Positions 33,632-40,988 are shown, numbered from the stretch's first letter. The stretch is 41,823 bases of DNA from an uncultured Lachnospiraceae bacterium (GCA_900549665.1 URPH01000025.1:1-41823); one strand, 5' to 3'. Made by a program: numbers and translations. The notes: a model not told the origin generated them from the letters alone.

Positions 33632-34545
33632 CCCTGTTCACCTAACCTTCTTCCTGTCAAATCCAGAAACACATCATCCATACTGCCTTTTACAATCTCG
33701 AAATCTGTAATCTTATCCCGATTCTGATACAAAAATCCGATAAGATCCGCTTCCTGTACAGATCCGAATTTCATAATATAATGGTCGACTTCATAATCAA
33801 AATCAAAGCCATTCATAACGGTTTCATTATCACTACACCTGTCTGTATACCAGATAAGCTTCGTACCGGTATACAGATTTTTCAGCCTCGCCGGAGTATC
33901 GTTCGCCACAATATGTCCTTTATCCAATATCACTACCCTGTCCGCATCCCTCACTTCCTCCATATAATGTGTCGTAAGAAATATTGTCATGCGCTTTTCC
34001 CTGCGGAGATAATCAATATATTCCCACACCATTTTTCTCGACAAAGGATCCAGTCCTGTTGTAGGCTCATCAAGAAACAGAATCCTGGGATTATGTAAAA
34101 GAGCTCTGGTAATATCAACTCTTCGTCTCTGTCCACCGGAAAGCTTCTCATACTTCCGATTCCATATACTCTCCAGTTCAAATGACTGCATCAAAGGATT
34201 CATGCGTTCCATGATCTCCTCTTTTCCCATTCCGTAATAAGAAGCCCTGGTTAAAAGATTTTCTTTTACGGTCAGCTTTCCGTCAAGAACAGAATTCTGA
34301 AAAACAATTCCTATATTTTTTCTGATCGCGTCATCATTTTCTCCAAGACAATAGTCAAATATTCTGACCTCTCCGGCTGTCTTTTCAAAAATGGTACACA
34401 AGATATTGATTGTCGTAGATTTTCCGGCTCCGTTTTCTCCAAGAAAAGCAAAAAATTCACCTTCCTTAACTTCAAAAGATATTTGATCTACTGCAATCGT
34501 CCCATCATACTTCTTCGTTAAATTTTTCACCGTGATCGCGTTCAT
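33628..34545 (-). CDS. ABC transporter ATP-binding protein (DrrA-like), LytTR cassette A
   Basis: A 305-residue ATPase with Walker A GENGAGKS (36-43), Q-loop Gln83, a perfect LSGGQ (135-139), Walker B ILFLDEP (155-161) and H-loop THYMEE. The C-terminal domain ends DDVFLDLTGRRLG, typical of the DrrA/daunorubicin-resistance group. A LytTR-like direct repeat lies 79-112 bp upstream of the start, between this gene and the DUF3021 gene. It pairs with the permease downstream by overlapping start and stop. Confidence 0.93.
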   Translation of the reverse strand: MNAITVKNLTKKYDGTIAVDQISFEVKEGEFFAFLGENGAGKSTTINILCTIFEKTAGEVRIFDYCLGENDDAIRKNIGIVFQNSVLDGKLTVKENLLTRASYYGMGKEEIMERMNPLMQSFELESIWNRKYEKLSGGQRRRVDITRALLHNPRILFLDEPTTGLDPLSRKMVWEYIDYLRREKRMTIFLTTHYMEEVRDADRVVILDKGHIVANDTPARLKNLYTGTKLIWYTDRCSDNETVMNGFDFDYEVDHYIMKFGSVQEADLIGFLYQNRDKITDFEIVKGSMDDVFLDLTGRRLGEQG

Positions 34546-34609
34546 AAATCCAACTCCTCCATCTCCTGGTTTCTCTGCCTGATATCATCATATCAATATA
34601 AAACCAAAT

Positions 34610-34663
34610 AAAAAAGTGCCCCTCTACCAACCTGCATTTACAGGCTACCAAGTTGCACTTTTT
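34610..34663 (-). promoter_or_regulatory. LytTR-like direct repeat within a terminator-like hairpin, cassette A
   Basis: Two 13-base direct repeats with period 21: CTACCAACCTGCA (34624-34636) and CTACCAAGTTGCA (34645-34657), matching at 11 of 13. Two half-sites a double helical turn apart is how LytTR-domain proteins bind DNA. The flanking arms AAAAAAGTGC and GCACTTTTTT form a terminator-like stem after the DUF3021 gene. The site therefore both ends the regulator transcript and may activate the ATPase-permease genes. AAGTTGCACT is shared with the cassette B site. Confidence 0.6.
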
Positions 34664-34696
34664 TCTCTCAACTATATTTTTTATGGATCCGGGATT

Positions 34697-35131
34697 CTAT
34701 TCTGTATCCTGCATATCCTTAATTGCCTCATTTATCTTCTTCTCATCTGACTTTGCAAGCCACGCCGTTGCACCCCACACAAATACATAGATAATGATAT
34801 ACATAAGCAGAATTCCCATACAATCCGGCACAGAGTCATACCAACAGAACAGATATCCACACACGCCGACAATACTCCCAACCAGGATAAAATGAATTCC
34901 GATCCTGATCCATACCACTTCTTTTTTTAGTCTGTCTAAATCTAACAGAAAGCAGGTTGGAAGCGAACTTAAAAATCCGGTCAGGCAAATTGAGAGGGGA
35001 ATATACCATTTCCAGGTAAATGTCACCTCTCCTGAAACGATATGCTGTATAAGCATCTGAATACCAATTCCCAAAAGGGTGGCAGCGGATATCATTATTG
35101 ACTGATTAAAAATAATTTTTACCTTTTGCAT
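34697..35131 (-). CDS. DUF3021 membrane protein, LytTR cassette A
   Basis: A 144-residue protein with four membrane helices (about 10-30, 41-62, 72-95 and 104-124) and a charged cytoplasmic tail, the usual DUF3021 shape. It starts one base after the stop of the LytTR gene, so the two are coupled. In Streptococcus, LytTR regulators encoded with a small membrane protein form LytTR regulatory systems (HdrRM, BrsRM) in which the membrane protein restrains the regulator. By that analogy this protein may hold the LytTR protein inactive until an envelope signal arrives; this is inference. Confidence 0.82.
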   Translation of the reverse strand: MQKVKIIFNQSIMISAATLLGIGIQMLIQHIVSGEVTFTWKWYIPLSICLTGFLSSLPTCFLLDLDRLKKEVVWIRIGIHFILVGSIVGVCGYLFCWYDSVPDCMGILLMYIIIYVFVWGATAWLAKSDEKKINEAIKDMQDTE

Positions 35132-35132
35132 A

Positions 35133-35567
35133 TTATATTCCCAGCCTTTCCTTCAACTCTTTCACATAACTTCTCGCTATGATTATCTGTTCTCCGTTAA
35201 GAAGCTCAGCCATCATTCTTCCGTTAATCTCAGCTTTTACAGATTTTATCTTCCTGATATTAACAATCATAGCTTTTGCGGCCCGGAAGAAATTACGATT
35301 TAACAGATCCTCGAGTTCATACAGTCGGTATTGAACCTCAAGACAATTATCCTTTGTATAGATGTATGTCCTTTTATCAACTGATTCAATATAATAAATC
35401 TTGTCGATCTGACACATTACTGTCTCACCTTCGCATCGTGCCGCAATAACCCGGCAGTTATTTTCAAGTGCATCAATTGCACTTTGAATGTTTTCGGTCA
35501 CTTCCACTACACGGAGCAAGGCACACTCATCACTATATGAATTAACCTTTTTAACATCGACCTGCAA
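35133..35567 (-). CDS. LytTR DNA-binding regulator, cassette A
   Basis: A 144-residue protein with a short N-terminal region and a LytTR domain (about 48-144: MCQIDKIYYIESVDKRTYIY; FFRAAKAMIVNIRKIKSVKA; NGEQIIIARSYVKELKERL). It has no receiver domain, so it is not a classical two-component regulator. The start is TTG with AAGGTGGTG upstream. It is followed directly by the DUF3021 gene. The direct repeat at 34610-34663 is its likely target, by position and type. The closest relative in the window is the LytTR protein of cassette B. Confidence 0.9.
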   Translation of the reverse strand: MQVDVKKVNSYSDECALLRVVEVTENIQSAIDALENNCRVIAARCEGETVMCQIDKIYYIESVDKRTYIYTKDNCLEVQYRLYELEDLLNRNFFRAAKAMIVNIRKIKSVKAEINGRMMAELLNGEQIIIARSYVKELKERLGI

Positions 35568-35584
35568 TGTATCACCACCTTATC

Positions 35585-35762
35585 TTAATAACAGCAGTTG
35601 TCCCGGCGATCAGGATTTTGCTCCATTTTATCGTTTTCAAGAATATAAAATTCATTGTTACTACCATTATTTTAAATGACAGTTATTCAATAATTCTGCC
35701 ATATTAATGCTCTTAACTTTTCCAAACAATCCCTTGCTTTTGATAACCAGTGTAAATGCCAT
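35585..35762 (-). pseudogene. frameshifted N-terminal fragment of a DUF4299-like gene
   Basis: The ATG at 35762, with AGGAGAAG upstream, opens a 31-codon frame (MAFTLVIKSKGLFGKVKSIN, then AELLNNCHLK). A change of frame continues it as NNEFYILENDKMEQNPDRRD and stops at 35585. Both halves resemble, in order, the start of DUF4299-type proteins of Lachnospiraceae as I recall them, where the full protein runs to several hundred residues. So this is the broken 5' end of such a gene with one frameshift, cut off where the LytTR cassette begins. The family name is from memory; the split is read directly. Confidence 0.5.
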
Positions 35763-36017
35763 AATTTTTCTTCTCCTAATGCATACCTTCTAGTTTTCAC
35801 AACGTTCCAATATTTTTTTATTATACAATAAATATTTTCTGATTGTTAATAGCCTTTTTCTTACAACATGTATCGAAACTTTGCCTCGTATTAATATTTG
35901 CACACATATGAATGTAAAATGCATTTTTTACACCCTTTAATAGAAAGTCCTAGAAAGTTACGCTATTTCGACGGATAAATTATCAAATATCCATAAGCAA
36001 GTTTTCGAATATTCGGA

Positions 36018-36046
36018 TTGACAAATAACATTTCATATAGTATCAT
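36018..36046 (+). promoter_or_regulatory. candidate plus-strand promoter facing the broken XRE gene
   Basis: TTGACA (36018-36023), 17-bp spacer, TATCAT (36041-36046). No plus-strand gene follows, so a transcript would run antisense to the XRE pseudogene. The palindrome CGAATATTCG lies just upstream. Confidence 0.45.
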
Positions 36047-36083
36047 CACTCTATAAAGAAATGGGTTTTTGTCGTGTACAGCT

Positions 36084-36968
36084 TTATGGCTCAATCGGGT
36101 TGCTCGTTTCTTTTTTTATATCCAAAATGTCATATAGATATAATTTTTTATCCTCTGAATGTCTAACAATCAATGATGCATGAAATACATTATATCTCTC
36201 TATCTCCCCCACTTCATCATATACCGGCAATGCAAATCGTGAATCATATCGATACCAGCCAAATTTTGCATTTCTCCAGTGTTTTTCTTCATTATTCTCT
36301 CGAAAATGTTTCCCGACTGCAATCTCTATCAGCTCCGGAATCCCTTGTGCTGCATTGGCTTTTGCCTTCGCATTCGTTCCCTTTATACTATGTGTATATT
36401 TTGAACCACTATATTCATTCGGTAAATCTGATCCAATATACACTATGTCCCCTATAGAAGCAATGGTGTAAAAATCTCCAACATAGTTTTTAAGATATTC
36501 CCTTACATCTTTCCAATTAATAGAACGCTTCCCCTTAAATATAATATCATTAATCACAACAATATTATTGCCATCAATATCTTGAATCACAGATACATTT
36601 CTGTTATTCTTCTTCAATGCATTATTATCGTTAATTTCATTGCATATTTCTACTAATTCAAAATATTTTAATAATCTTCTTCGTGTTTCATTATCTGACG
36701 TTCTAAATACTTCGACTATATGTCTTTCATCTAACATATAATCCGTCTGAACAACCTTTTCTTCTTTCTCATCCCCATCACAAAGTAAATCCACATGCGA
36801 CATATCAAGTGCCTTACATATAGCAACCAACTTGTCTGCCTGTGGATTAATTTTTTTCTTTCGCCAGTCGCTGATTGTGCTGGTAGCAATACCAGTTCTT
36901 CACGATAATTCAATCTGACTCGTATGTAATTCTGCTAACCTATCAAAAATTTTTTCATATATGTTCAT
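36084..36968 (-). pseudogene. XRE-type regulator interrupted by one in-frame TGA
   Basis: The frame from the ATG at 36966-36968 (with AGGGAG upstream) encodes an XRE helix-turn-helix: MNIYEKIFDRLAELHTSQIE, LS, stop, RTGIATSTISDWRKKKINPQ. The TGA at codon 23 (36900-36902) sits where Arg is expected (CGA to TGA). The remaining 271 codons stay open to 36084. The C-terminal ~200 residues form a domain I do not recognise (DFYTIASIGDIVYIGSDLPNEY; KFGWYRYDSRFALPVYDE). Initiation at the ATG at 36830 would give a 248-residue protein without the DNA-binding part. A recent nonsense mutation is likely; a sequencing error or readthrough cannot be excluded. Confidence 0.75.
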
Positions 36969-36992
36969 GGTACAATATCTCCCTCATACTTT

Positions 36993-37011
36993 TATTCCGT
37001 ATTTTCGGATA
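36993..37011 (-). promoter_or_regulatory. inverted repeat upstream of the XRE gene
   Basis: TATTCCG (36993-36999) and CGGATA (37006-37011) form an interrupted inverted repeat about 25 bp upstream of the XRE start, a natural autoregulatory site. The related string TCCGAATATTCG occurs (minus strand) next to the plus-strand promoter at 36018. Confidence 0.4.
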
Positions 37012-37062
37012 TTGTATCATAAACGACTGAATTTCATAATGTGTAAATCCAAACAATTCACT

Positions 37063-37578
37063 TTATGATTTTGTCACAATCATTGTTTCACAATCCAAAA
37101 ACAATGTAACATTATTCGACCAATTACAAAACTCATAACAATTCATTTCTAAAATATTATCTTTATATTCAACAAACCGCAACGAATCAGTATTTATAGG
37201 TAATATAATTGTTTCAACACTTGAAATCGTTCTATCTCTTAGAATTTCAAGACCATATCCGCTAGAAAACAATACATCTCCCAATGGCGTACATGTAACA
37301 TCACAATACTCAAAATTTCTTTCGCTATCAATTATTTCTTTCGTTGTAATGTCTACTATAAAAATATAATCCGAGGTAACAACAATAATTATCCCTTTCA
37401 TTTCAGAGAATGTTGCACCAATATACTTACCCCTAAATTCACCACACCAAATTGAAGTATCTTCCACAAATCTTATCCAAGTCCATTCTGGAGAATTCCA
37501 GCAGCTTTCAATATCATATATTCTTTCTTCATACTCTCCTGAATATGGTTGCGGCACCAACCCCATACTAATTATCAT
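37063..37578 (-). CDS. orphan 171-residue protein of unknown function
   Basis: The start follows AGAGGTGA and the frame is clean. The protein is predominantly beta: repeated aromatic-rich strands (WNSPEWTWIRFVEDTSIWCG; YIFIVDITTKEIID; GDVLFSSGYGLEIL; NNVTLFLDCETMIV), four of them with propeller-like spacing, and no signal peptide or membrane segment. I do not recognise a family. It is AT-rich and lies between the broken XRE gene and recombinase debris. Small soluble acidic proteins in such places are often immunity proteins of polymorphic toxins, but no toxin gene is visible, so this is only a suggestion. Confidence 0.6.
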   Translation of the reverse strand: MIISMGLVPQPYSGEYEERIYDIESCWNSPEWTWIRFVEDTSIWCGEFRGKYIGATFSEMKGIIIVVTSDYIFIVDITTKEIIDSERNFEYCDVTCTPLGDVLFSSGYGLEILRDRTISSVETIILPINTDSLRFVEYKDNILEMNCYEFCNWSNNVTLFLDCETMIVTKS

Positions 37579-37722
37579 TTTGGATTCACCTCTTTACCTC
37601 AAAATAAGGGATGGGGTGTAACTATTCGCGGACAACTATGATGAGCTGATTCAATTCCAGCGCATAACTTAGGTATCAGCAAATTTTTGCACCCCTATAC
37701 TTTTTCCTACATTTTCAATCAA

Positions 37723-37860
37723 TTAAAACACAGATACATTATCTACCAACTGCGACAGGAACTCCCGTTTCTCAGCTTCGTTCATTTGAGCATACAATTT
37801 ATCCAAGAAAATGAGCGCCTTGTAAATGTTATCACCTGTAATCTTATTGTGCATCATCAT
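37723..37860 (-). pseudogene. internal fragment of a large serine recombinase
   Basis: The frame ending at 37723-37725 encodes GDNIYKALIFLDKLYAQMNE, then AEKREFLSQLVDNVSVF. This matches the late coiled-coil region of TndX/TnpX-type large serine recombinases. The rest of the C-terminal domain is missing after VSVF and everything upstream is missing too. The fragment begins exactly where the toxin gene loses its normal end: the two frames overlap at 37844-37860. A related C-terminal piece ends the window at 41657-41823. Confidence 0.65.
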
Positions 37861-38098
37861 CCGGAATATATAGGACAAGATAATTGTCTACTGGCGCTAC
37901 GCGTAGCCCTCGACTTTTCCATGATTCCAATTCATATTGTCGATATCTCTTCGGCATATGATCAAGATCCATAATACATGCTTCAAGCCTATCAAGCTGA
38001 CCACTTGCATTTTCTGGTGCCTGCAGTTCAAAAGCAATGTATTCGAAGATTCCACGAAGGTCTATCTCGGCCTGATCTGAAATCACGATATCATAAAT
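37844..38098 (-). pseudogene. RelE/ParE-family toxin, C-terminally truncated
   Basis: The frame reads YDIVISDQAEIDLRGIFEYI and continues through LDRLEACIMDLDHMPKRYRQ and GLRVAPVDNYLVLYIPDDDA before stopping, about 85 residues. Full relatives have about 100 and end with a strand of the VIRVMYGGRD type that is absent here; recombinase sequence follows instead. The start is also odd: the codon where ATG is expected (38096-38098, overlapping the antitoxin end) is ATT, and the next candidate is GTG at 38084-38086, with a poor ribosome binding site. The toxin is therefore probably inactive, leaving the antitoxin as a relic. Confidence 0.7.
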
Positions 38099-38399
38099 TG
38101 TAATCCTTGCGGATATCAGCAAAAACAGATTTTGCTGATCTAGTATGACCAGCCTGCATATCTGCATATCCTTTCTCTAGTTCTGCATTCATCTGTGCTT
38201 CTGATAATGCACTAACGTCTACAGGACGAGCGGATGGCATTTTCACTTCAAAAGGAAGTCCTCTTTGAAGAATAATTTGTTTGTAAAACATATTTATTGC
38301 ATTGGATGCAGGAATTCCTAATGCTGCTAGGATTCCTTCTGCCTGTTCTTTTACATCAGGCTCAATGCGTACGTATAAATTTGCTGATTTTGTTGCCAT
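38091..38399 (-). CDS. RelB/DinJ-family antitoxin
   Basis: From the ATG at 38399 (AAGGAG upstream) it encodes 102 residues: a ribbon-helix-helix N-terminus (ATKSANLYVRIEPDVKEQAE; ILAALGIPASNAINMFYKQI) and a C-terminal toxin-binding tail. RelB/DinJ proteins bind their toxin and repress their own operon. The toxin frame follows with overlap but is truncated. A perfect palindrome, TTTGTCCGGACAAA (38443-38456), lies between the -35 and -10 boxes upstream, fitting autoregulation. In-frame GTG at 38408 overlaps the ribosome binding site and is rejected as start. Confidence 0.88.
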   Translation of the reverse strand: MATKSANLYVRIEPDVKEQAEGILAALGIPASNAINMFYKQIILQRGLPFEVKMPSARPVDVSALSEAQMNAELEKGYADMQAGHTRSAKSVFADIRKDYNL

Positions 38400-38432
38400 A
38401 GTAAACACTCCTTTCGAATTTTTTCTAACTAT

Positions 38433-38461
38433 ATTATGTCCATTTGTCCGGACAAAAGCAA
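38433..38461 (-). promoter_or_regulatory. promoter and operator of the toxin-antitoxin genes
   Basis: Minus strand -35 TTGCTT (38456-38461), 17-bp spacer, -10 CATAAT (38433-38438). The spacer is filled by the perfect 14-bp palindrome TTTGTCCGGACAAA (38443-38456), an apt ribbon-helix-helix operator. Confidence 0.6.
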
Positions 38462-38795
38462 TACAAAATCAGTGTTTTACAAATTGTTCATACTCCAAAA
38501 TCTACCAGTTCATTAAAATTTGTCGAAGTCCTCCTGAGTCGCCACTTCCTTATATTCTGTTTAATATAATGTCGCATTTCTCTAAAGGTACGCATAATAA
38601 AAATGCTTTGTTTCTTCCATTTCTCCTCCTGCCAAACCAATCATTATTTCAGGCATATTGATTTTTCAATTCCATTTCATGAAGTCACAAATTGTGACCT
38701 CACACAGAACTTATATTTACTACCTATGCAAAGTAGAGAAACAACTCAATTTTTTCTTATTTAAAATCAGAAAACAAGCAACTAAAATCTAATTA
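38462..38795. other. gap with possible coding remnant and a palindrome
   Basis: This gap between the antitoxin promoter and the cassette B permease has no sound gene. A 35-codon minus-strand frame (38488-38595, MRTFREMRHYIKQNIRKWRL...) loosely resembles part of an ORF6N/KilA-type phage protein. A 12-codon frame with a good AGGAGGAG site precedes it. A perfect palindrome, GTCACAA-A-TTGTGAC, lies at 38694-38708. The pieces look like decayed mobile DNA. Confidence 0.35.
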
Positions 38796-39587
38796 TTATG
38801 AAGCGAGATCCCTTTTTGCGTAAATCATACCAGCTCCCACAGTCATAATCACAATCATTATCGTCCCTAAAATCAAAGCAACACAATCCTTTGATTCTCC
38901 AGCAAAAATTGATGTCGCATTTGAATAGGAAAACGGAGAAATAAAGATAGCGTCCTTTAAATCAGGAACAACTCTTGCCATCAAATCATACACATACAGC
39001 AGCATGGCAACTGAAATTCCAATTCCTAACCTGTTCTTTTTGCTTACCGCAGAGATCACAAAGCAAATAGCCGCAATTTCGATATTCATCATTAACTGAA
39101 AAAACATATACTCTGTGAATATGCTTCCAAAATTCGTTTCTCCAAGAAAAACAAACCCGACTTCATAAAGCATGCCACAAATCAATGTAAAACAAATAAG
39201 GTTTAGTAGCACTGCAAAAAACTTCATTGCTATTACCTTGCCCCGTGAAACCGGAAGTGTAAACGTATATTCCGCAGTATGCCCATCCTCTTCCTTTGAA
39301 AGAATTACTGTGGCGATGGAAGCTGCAAACATACTGCTTCCAAGTGCATGAATTGTTCCGATTTCTGTGGCAAAATATCCTTTTAATGTTGCTATACTGA
39401 GTGTACTCATTCCAAAAGCATCAGAAAACGTGCCCATTGTTGCAAAACTCTCTGCCATATCTGCCATGCTATCTTCCATACCCTTATATAAAATGATGCA
39501 GATGAGCCCCATTCCACCCACGCAAAGTGCCCATATCAAAAGACTTTTCCAACCTGATTTCCATTCGTTTTTTAATATTACCGGCAT
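38796..39587 (-). CDS. ABC-2-type permease, LytTR cassette B
   Basis: A 263-residue protein with six predicted membrane helices (first at about 14-33; last near VALILGTIMIVIMTVGAGMIYA). The segment EEDGHTAEYTFTLPVSRGKV after helix 2 is the conserved cytoplasmic loop of the ABC-2 superfamily subgroup that carries E..... TLPVSR. The gene starts three bases beyond the ATPase stop with GGAGGAA as ribosome binding site. Compared with cassette A's permease the sequence is clearly different, so the two cassettes probably move different substrates. Confidence 0.87.
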   Translation of the reverse strand: MPVILKNEWKSGWKSLLIWALCVGGMGLICIILYKGMEDSMADMAESFATMGTFSDAFGMSTLSIATLKGYFATEIGTIHALGSSMFAASIATVILSKEEDGHTAEYTFTLPVSRGKVIAMKFFAVLLNLICFTLICGMLYEVGFVFLGETNFGSIFTEYMFFQLMMNIEIAAICFVISAVSKKNRLGIGISVAMLLYVYDLMARVVPDLKDAIFISPFSYSNATSIFAGESKDCVALILGTIMIVIMTVGAGMIYAKRDLAS

Positions 39588-39590
39588 TTA

Positions 39591-40421
39591 TTATTCCTCC
39601 TTCAAATAATAGTGCATAAATACTTCTTCTATGGACGGTTCCTCGATGATAATATCCTCGATATGATGTCCTTCCAGTTCCTTGTATAAATTGTTTAGGT
39701 TATCCTTATAGATATAGTCAAGCTTTTCGCCATCCCGTATCATTTTGATTCTCTTTGACCGACTGCTCAGAAGATTATCGACGGTATCTGTGACAACCAA
39801 CTTTCCTTCCTTCATGATTGCCACACGAGTACAGTGATTTCGCACCTCCGATAAAACGTGTGTGGAAAGCATACAGGTCGCACCCTCATTCACATACTCC
39901 TGAATCAACTCAAAGAAAACATTTTGCATCAGAGGATCAAGTCCGCTGGTCGGTTCATCAAAAACAAAAAGCTTTGGTCTGTGCTGCATTGCACAGATGA
40001 TGCTGACCTTTTTCCTGTTCCCAAGTGAGAGCTCATTGATTTTTCTTTTTACGTCCACCTGAAGTCTGTCGCAGAGTTTTTCTGCTTCATCGGTGCAATC
40101 AACCTTTCTGACTGCTGCCGAATACTTCAGTATTTCCCTGATTTTCATGCCCGGATAAAACCATGCTTCACTTGGCATATAGCCAATGTCTGCAAGGATT
40201 TTTTCTCTGTCCTTTACGCTGTCAAGACCATTGATTCTTATTTCGCCCTGATCATACTTTATCAATCCAAGCATTGACCGAATAGTCGTTGATTTTCCGG
40301 CACCGTTCGGTCCAAGGAACCCAAAAATTTCGCCTTCCCGAACCGAGAATGTTACATCCTCCACACCTCTGTGTTTTCCATAAGTTTTTGTTAAATTTTG
40401 AATCGTTATCATATCTTTCAT
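39591..40421 (-). CDS. ABC transporter ATP-binding protein, LytTR cassette B
   Basis: A 276-residue ATPase: Walker A GPNGAGKS (37-44), degenerate signature LSLGN (131-135, usual LSGGQ), Walker B LFVFDEP (151-157), H-loop STHVLSEV. The LSLGNRKKV form is typical of the multidrug/bacitracin-like CcmA group. The start ATG follows GGAGGTG. A LytTR-type repeat and a terminator for the upstream genes lie in the 96-bp gap before it. It partners the permease encoded directly after it. Confidence 0.93.
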   Translation of the reverse strand: MKDMITIQNLTKTYGKHRGVEDVTFSVREGEIFGFLGPNGAGKSTTIRSMLGLIKYDQGEIRINGLDSVKDREKILADIGYMPSEAWFYPGMKIREILKYSAAVRKVDCTDEAEKLCDRLQVDVKRKINELSLGNRKKVSIICAMQHRPKLFVFDEPTSGLDPLMQNVFFELIQEYVNEGATCMLSTHVLSEVRNHCTRVAIMKEGKLVVTDTVDNLLSSRSKRIKMIRDGEKLDYIYKDNLNNLYKELEGHHIEDIIIEEPSIEEVFMHYYLKEE

Positions 40422-40458
40422 TTCTCATGCACCTCCGTTTGATGATAGAATAGTACAT

Positions 40459-40489
40459 AAAAAAGATGGGCACAATAACTGTACCCATC
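40459..40489 (-). terminator. terminator between DUF3021 and ATPase genes, cassette B
   Basis: GATGGGCAC (40465-40473) pairs with GTACCCATC (40481-40489), 8 of 9, followed on the minus strand by TTTTTT (40459-40464). It should end the LytTR-DUF3021 transcript and separate it from the ATPase-permease genes. Confidence 0.75.
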
Positions 40490-40517
40490 AGTGACACTTT
40501 TTCAACTCTAAGTTGCA
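40485..40517 (-). promoter_or_regulatory. LytTR-like direct repeat, cassette B
   Basis: CCATCAGTGACA (40485-40496) and CTCTAAGTTGCA (40506-40517) are imperfect direct repeats (7 of 12) with the same 21-bp period as in cassette A. The second contains AAGTTGCA and extends to AAGTTGCACT, identical to the cassette A site, and overlaps the DUF3021 stop codon. The site is 64-96 bp upstream of the ATPase start, the same place as in cassette A. Weaker than the A site by itself; the parallel makes it credible. Confidence 0.5.
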
Positions 40518-40988
40518 CTATTTATTATCTGTCCTTGTTTTAAATAATTTTAAATCAGAATTCAATATTTTGTCATCAATTCTGCGCCTACATTTATATA
40601 CCAGATAAGCACAAATATATACGAATACAATATAGGCAGCGAACCCCAAAGTCACATAAGGATTTCTATCAAACCATTTTCCTATGTATGACACTGCCGT
40701 ATATATTATTGTGCAGATTATTATACCAAACAGTTCCTTCTTGTTTATTTCATCTGACTCATCAAAATTCCAAAGTACATAAACCTGAAGATACCCAACT
40801 GCATAGGTCAAAAAAATCATTTCCGCCATATGCAGTATTTCTGCCACAGTCACCCCAATGCAGAGCCGATATGTACAGTAGTAAAAAAGAACTCCGAAAA
40901 AATAAAGACATGCCTTAAACTCGATTCCAATTTCCTTTGTAAGATACCTTTCCCAGAGAGATACTTTTTTCTTATCACTTTTTTTCAT
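40518..40988 (-). CDS. DUF3021 membrane protein, LytTR cassette B
   Basis: A 156-residue protein: a basic N-terminus (MKKSDKKKVSLWERYLTKEI), four membrane helices (about 25-45, 50-72, 86-103 and 112-132) and a Lys/Arg-rich tail. It is the positional and architectural equivalent of the cassette A protein at 34697-35131, with little sequence identity by eye. The start overlaps the LytTR stop by four bases (ATGA). The likely role is as membrane partner or antagonist of the LytTR protein, by analogy with HdrM/BrsM; this is inference. Confidence 0.8.
   Translation of the reverse strand: MKKSDKKKVSLWERYLTKEIGIEFKACLYFFGVLFYYCTYRLCIGVTVAEILHMAEMIFLTYAVGYLQVYVLWNFDESDEINKKELFGIIICTIIYTAVSYIGKWFDRNPYVTLGFAAYIVFVYICAYLVYKCRRRIDDKILNSDLKLFKTRTDNK

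Larger units (their letters stand above)
35568..36083. other. 516-bp AT-rich gap with gene debris
   Basis: Besides the DUF4299-like fragment (35585-35762) and a plus-strand promoter-like sequence (36018-36046), I see no coding sequence. The stretch 35790-36060 is very AT-rich and carries several short inverted repeats (GGATA/TATCC around 35979-35999, CGAATATTCG at 36006-36015). Confidence 0.5.

Noticed and set aside
36173..36457. A 94-codon plus-strand frame downstream of the promoter-like sequence at 36018.
   Set aside because: It is antisense to the well-formed XRE-associated domain, lacks a ribosome binding site and its composition looks like a shadow frame.
37580..37722. GGGGTG/CACCCC ends around a 70-bp segment between the recombinase scrap and the orphan gene, possibly an insertion-sequence end.
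   Set aside because: The six-base match is too short, and no transposase or target duplication is seen.
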